DNA of 64,000 nucleotides from Rhizobium leguminosarum (GTDB lineage: Bacteria > Pseudomonadota > Alphaproteobacteria > Rhizobiales > Rhizobiaceae), in NCBI RefSeq assembly GCF_004123835.1, contig NZ_MZMU01000018.1, forward strand, positions 310,001 through 374,000. The letters run 5' to 3'. Under the pieces are notes generated by a model that saw nothing but the letters and a program-made list of their open reading frames with translations, ran no database searches and was not told the DNA's origin. Of the stretch, positions 62,011 through 64,000 are shown in pieces. How positions within the stretch are numbered: the first letter of the stretch is position 1; each line of letters begins with the position of its first letter. The position numbers were made by a program, and so were the translations under genes.

Positions 62011-62991
62011 TTGCTACAGCGATCGACGGAACGGCTCGATATCGACCTTCTCGTCCTGCCGGACGCGAACTTGATCCTCATTGCTTCGGTCATCGAGCCG
62101 TTGCGCGGCGCCAACCGCATTTCCGGCAGCGAGCTCTATCGCTGGCGGCTGCTGACGCCGGACGGAGCACCGGTCCCGACCACCAGCAATATTGCCGTGC
62201 CCGCCCAAGGCGCTTTCAAGGCGACGACCGAGGATACGCCGCTGTTCGTCCTTGCCAGCTACAACTGGCGCCGAAGTGCGACGCCGGCGCTGAAGATGCA
62301 GCTCTCCCATGCCGCCCGCTATCGCACGGTGATTGCCGGCATCGAATCCGGCACATGGCTGCTGGCGGAAGCAAGCCTGCTCGACGGGTTGCCGGCGACC
62401 GTTCACTGGGAGGACTACGAGGATTTTGCGCTGGCCTATCCCGAGGTGCGGGCCGTCAAGGATCGTTTCGTCATCGACGGCAAACGGTTGACGACATCAG
62501 GTTCGCTACCCACAGTGGACCTGATGCTTGAGGTGATCAGGCAGCGGCAGGGTTATTCGCTGGCGTTGGAGGTCAGCCGGTTGTTCCGTTACGAGCAGCC
62601 GTCCTTCCATGCGGATGAGCAGCTTTCCGCCGCCTCAGCCGGGCTGGGCATGCACGATCCCCGCGTGACGCAGGCGGTGCGGCTGATGGAGGAGCATATC
62701 GAGCAACCTCTGGTCCTGGCGCGGCTCGCCCGCAGGGTGGGCATCAGCGCAAGGCATCTGCAGGATCTCTTCCGGCAGAGCATCGGCGCGGCGCCGCATG
62801 TGCACTATCTCGCGCTGCGCCTGAACGCCGCGCGCCGCAAGGTGATCGAGACGACGGCCTCCTTTACCGACATCGCGGCGGCGACCGGCTTCAACTCGGC
62901 CTCGGCCTTTGCGAGAAGCTACCGGGCGAGTTTTTCCGAGAGCCCGTCGGAGACCCGGCGCCGTCTTCGCCGCCGCATCACACCGACGTAG
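62011..62991 (+). CDS. CdhR-like carnitine regulator (GATase1-like plus AraC helix-turn-helix)
   Basis: A 326-residue activator: N-terminal DJ-1/PfpI-like domain (DIDLLVLPDANLILIASVIEPL; AGIESGTWLLAEASLL, no catalytic Cys in the nucleophile turn) and C-terminal AraC domain at about 225-320 (QPLVLARLARRVGISARHLQDLFRQ). This architecture is that of CdhR/GbdR/ArgR-type regulators, and in carnitine users the gene sits beside the carnitine dehydrogenase operon. Start TTG at 62011 follows GGAGGT by 4 bases; the GTG at 62005 overlaps the ribosome site. Divergent from the operon at 61904. Confidence 0.9.
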   Translation: MLQRSTERLDIDLLVLPDANLILIASVIEPLRGANRISGSELYRWRLLTPDGAPVPTTSNIAVPAQGAFKATTEDTPLFVLASYNWRRSATPALKMQLSHAARYRTVIAGIESGTWLLAEASLLDGLPATVHWEDYEDFALAYPEVRAVKDRFVIDGKRLTTSGSLPTVDLMLEVIRQRQGYSLALEVSRLFRYEQPSFHADEQLSAASAGLGMHDPRVTQAVRLMEEHIEQPLVLARLARRVGISARHLQDLFRQSIGAAPHVHYLALRLNAARRKVIETTASFTDIAAATGFNSASAFARSYRASFSESPSETRRRLRRRITPT

Positions 62992-63841
62992 GCTGGAAGG
63001 CGTCTCGTAACATATCGGCGAGTTCGCGAACTGCCTCACTGGATCGGTAGGGGTTGCGCCGGAGCACGACTTTCGAGGAATCGACTGGTGGGAAGCCGTC
63101 TTCGGCAGTCAGTTCCCGGCAGCCGGGCGGAATGTTGCTGCGGCACAGCGTGGTGACGGCAAGGCCTGCGGTCACGGCATTCTTCAGCCCCGAGCCGGTA
63201 TCGGCGATGAATGCGATCCGATAGTTGCGGCCGATCTGCTCCAGCGACCGGAGCGCATAATCGCGCGACCAGGTGGAGTTGCGATAGGTCGCAATCGGCA
63301 GGGGATTGATGTCGTGCAGCCGGTGCACCATCGATGTGACCCAGACGGTCGGATCGATGCAGAGAACCTCGCCTTTCGTTTGATCGCTCCAGTCGAAAAC
63401 GACGGCCAGATCGAGTTCGTCCCGCTCGAGGGCGGCGAGGTTGCGGACCGTATAGTCGCAGGACACGGTGACCTCGACGGCCGGGTGGCGTACGGCGAAA
63501 GCCGCAAGGGCCGCCGGCAGCACCGTCTGGCTGTATTCCTCGGGAATTCCGATGCGCACCGGCCCATCCAGCGGCTTGCTGCGGATCGTCGCGGCGGCCT
63601 CGCTCAACAGATCGATGATCCTTCGGGCATAGGGTACGAGCTGTATACCCTGGCGCGTCAGCAGCACGCCTCGGGCGCCCCGCTCGAACAGGGTTTCGCC
63701 GATCGTCTGTTCGAGTCGCTTGATCTGGGTGCTGACAGCCGATTGCGTCCGCCCGATGCGCTGGGCAGCCGCGGAGAAATTGGAGGTCTCGGTAACGACC
63801 AGGAAGGTTCTGAGCAGGTCGCTCTCAATCGGTTCGTGCAT
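62978..63841 (-). CDS. LysR family transcriptional regulator
   Basis: A 287-residue regulator: N-terminal helix-turn-helix (residues about 8-65: LLRTFLVVTETSNFSAAAQRIGRTQSAVSTQIKRLE in family order) and a substrate-binding C-terminal domain from about 90 (VRIGIPEEYSQTVLPAAL). It overlaps the 3' end of the CdhR-like gene by 14 bases on the opposite strand. It probably regulates a gene transcribed rightward from the 159 bp at the window edge, as LysR genes usually do. Confidence 0.92.
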   Translation of the reverse strand: MHEPIESDLLRTFLVVTETSNFSAAAQRIGRTQSAVSTQIKRLEQTIGETLFERGARGVLLTRQGIQLVPYARRIIDLLSEAAATIRSKPLDGPVRIGIPEEYSQTVLPAALAAFAVRHPAVEVTVSCDYTVRNLAALERDELDLAVVFDWSDQTKGEVLCIDPTVWVTSMVHRLHDINPLPIATYRNSTWSRDYALRSLEQIGRNYRIAFIADTGSGLKNAVTAGLAVTTLCRSNIPPGCRELTAEDGFPPVDSSKVVLRRNPYRSSEAVRELADMLRDAFQPTSV

Positions 63842-63953
63842 GGGTTATCCATAGAAAAAATCGATGACAGCTATCTCTACTATTCGTTTGTCTGATGTCA
63901 ATTCTTGGCGCAGAAAAGAACGGCGTTCGACTTCCTTCTTTGAGAATATCTGC

Positions 63954-64000
63954 GTGACAATTGAAAATCCGGCCAGACGCCTCGCGAGCAGCGAGCATGA
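63954..64000 (+). CDS. Possible start of a rightward gene (cut by the window edge)
   Basis: GTG at 63954 opens a frame (VTIENPARRLASSEH) that reaches the edge without a stop; GAGAAT lies 7 bases upstream. Being divergent from a LysR gene makes a gene here likely, but 15 codons do not allow identification. Confidence 0.3.
   Translation, partial: MTIENPARRLASSEH

Noticed and set aside
60870..62531. 553-codon plus-strand frame spanning the BKACE and CdhR region
   Set aside because: Its first half is antisense to BKACE and its second half is a wrong frame of the CdhR-like gene.
1..64000. tRNA, rRNA, integrase or transposase genes
   Set aside because: None recognised on either strand, so no evidence for a genomic island boundary inside the window.

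Overview
The window is high-GC alpha-proteobacterial DNA. Protein content and style point to Rhizobium or a close relative (R. leguminosarum/etli type): an MctSR-MctP monocarboxylate system, many CUT2, PAAT and peptide-type ABC importers, carnitine and inositol catabolism genes, TTG/GTG starts with good Shine-Dalgarno sequences, ATGA stop/start overlaps, and a palindromic intergenic repeat in the style of rhizobial chromosomes. Nothing seen decides chromosome versus plasmid. No tRNA, rRNA, insertion sequence, phage, replication origin or CRISPR array was seen. Almost every gene belongs to nutrient uptake and catabolism.

Layout. 1-3337: end of a myo-inositol operon (truncated iolC with a DUF2090 domain, then iolD). 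3477-4661: an unassigned protein. 4677-13967: an eight-gene catabolic operon (CUT2 importer, amidohydrolase, fold-III PLP enzyme, RidA, zinc deacylase) divergent from an IclR regulator; its substrate is unknown. 14011-16435: a frameshifted ClC chloride channel divergent from a MarR regulator, with a perfect 19-bp dyad between them. 16470-21171: homocysteine S-methyltransferase and a polar amino-acid importer divergent from an Lrp regulator. 21274-25292: mctS, mctR, a DUF3311 small protein and mctP. 25428-27389: a chemoreceptor. 27916-33140: organosulfur uptake and two LLM-class flavin monooxygenases. 33469-44356: an L-idonate/gluconate/ketogluconate regulon (CUT2 importer, kinase, four dehydrogenases, lactonase, LacI repressor) tied together by four copies of one palindromic operator. 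44412-47059: an ECF sigma factor overlapping a membrane von Willebrand A protein. 47284-48195: a lipase-like hydrolase. 48199-62991: a ten-gene operon for carnitine and probably gamma-butyrobetaine/crotonobetaine, with its own Tat-type binding protein and peptide-class importer, divergent from a CdhR-like regulator. 62978-63841: a LysR regulator.

How the genes work together. Each block pairs an importer with the enzymes that use its substrate and usually with a divergent regulator. The two clearest pathways are (i) idonate/ketogluconates to gluconate to 6-phosphogluconate under one LacI repressor, and (ii) quaternary-ammonium acids via CoA thioesters to L-carnitine, 3-dehydrocarnitine and glycine betaine. 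The least explained items are the IclR-linked operon, the 3477-4661 protein and the sigma/VWA pair. All assignments rest on reading motifs and context; no database search was run.
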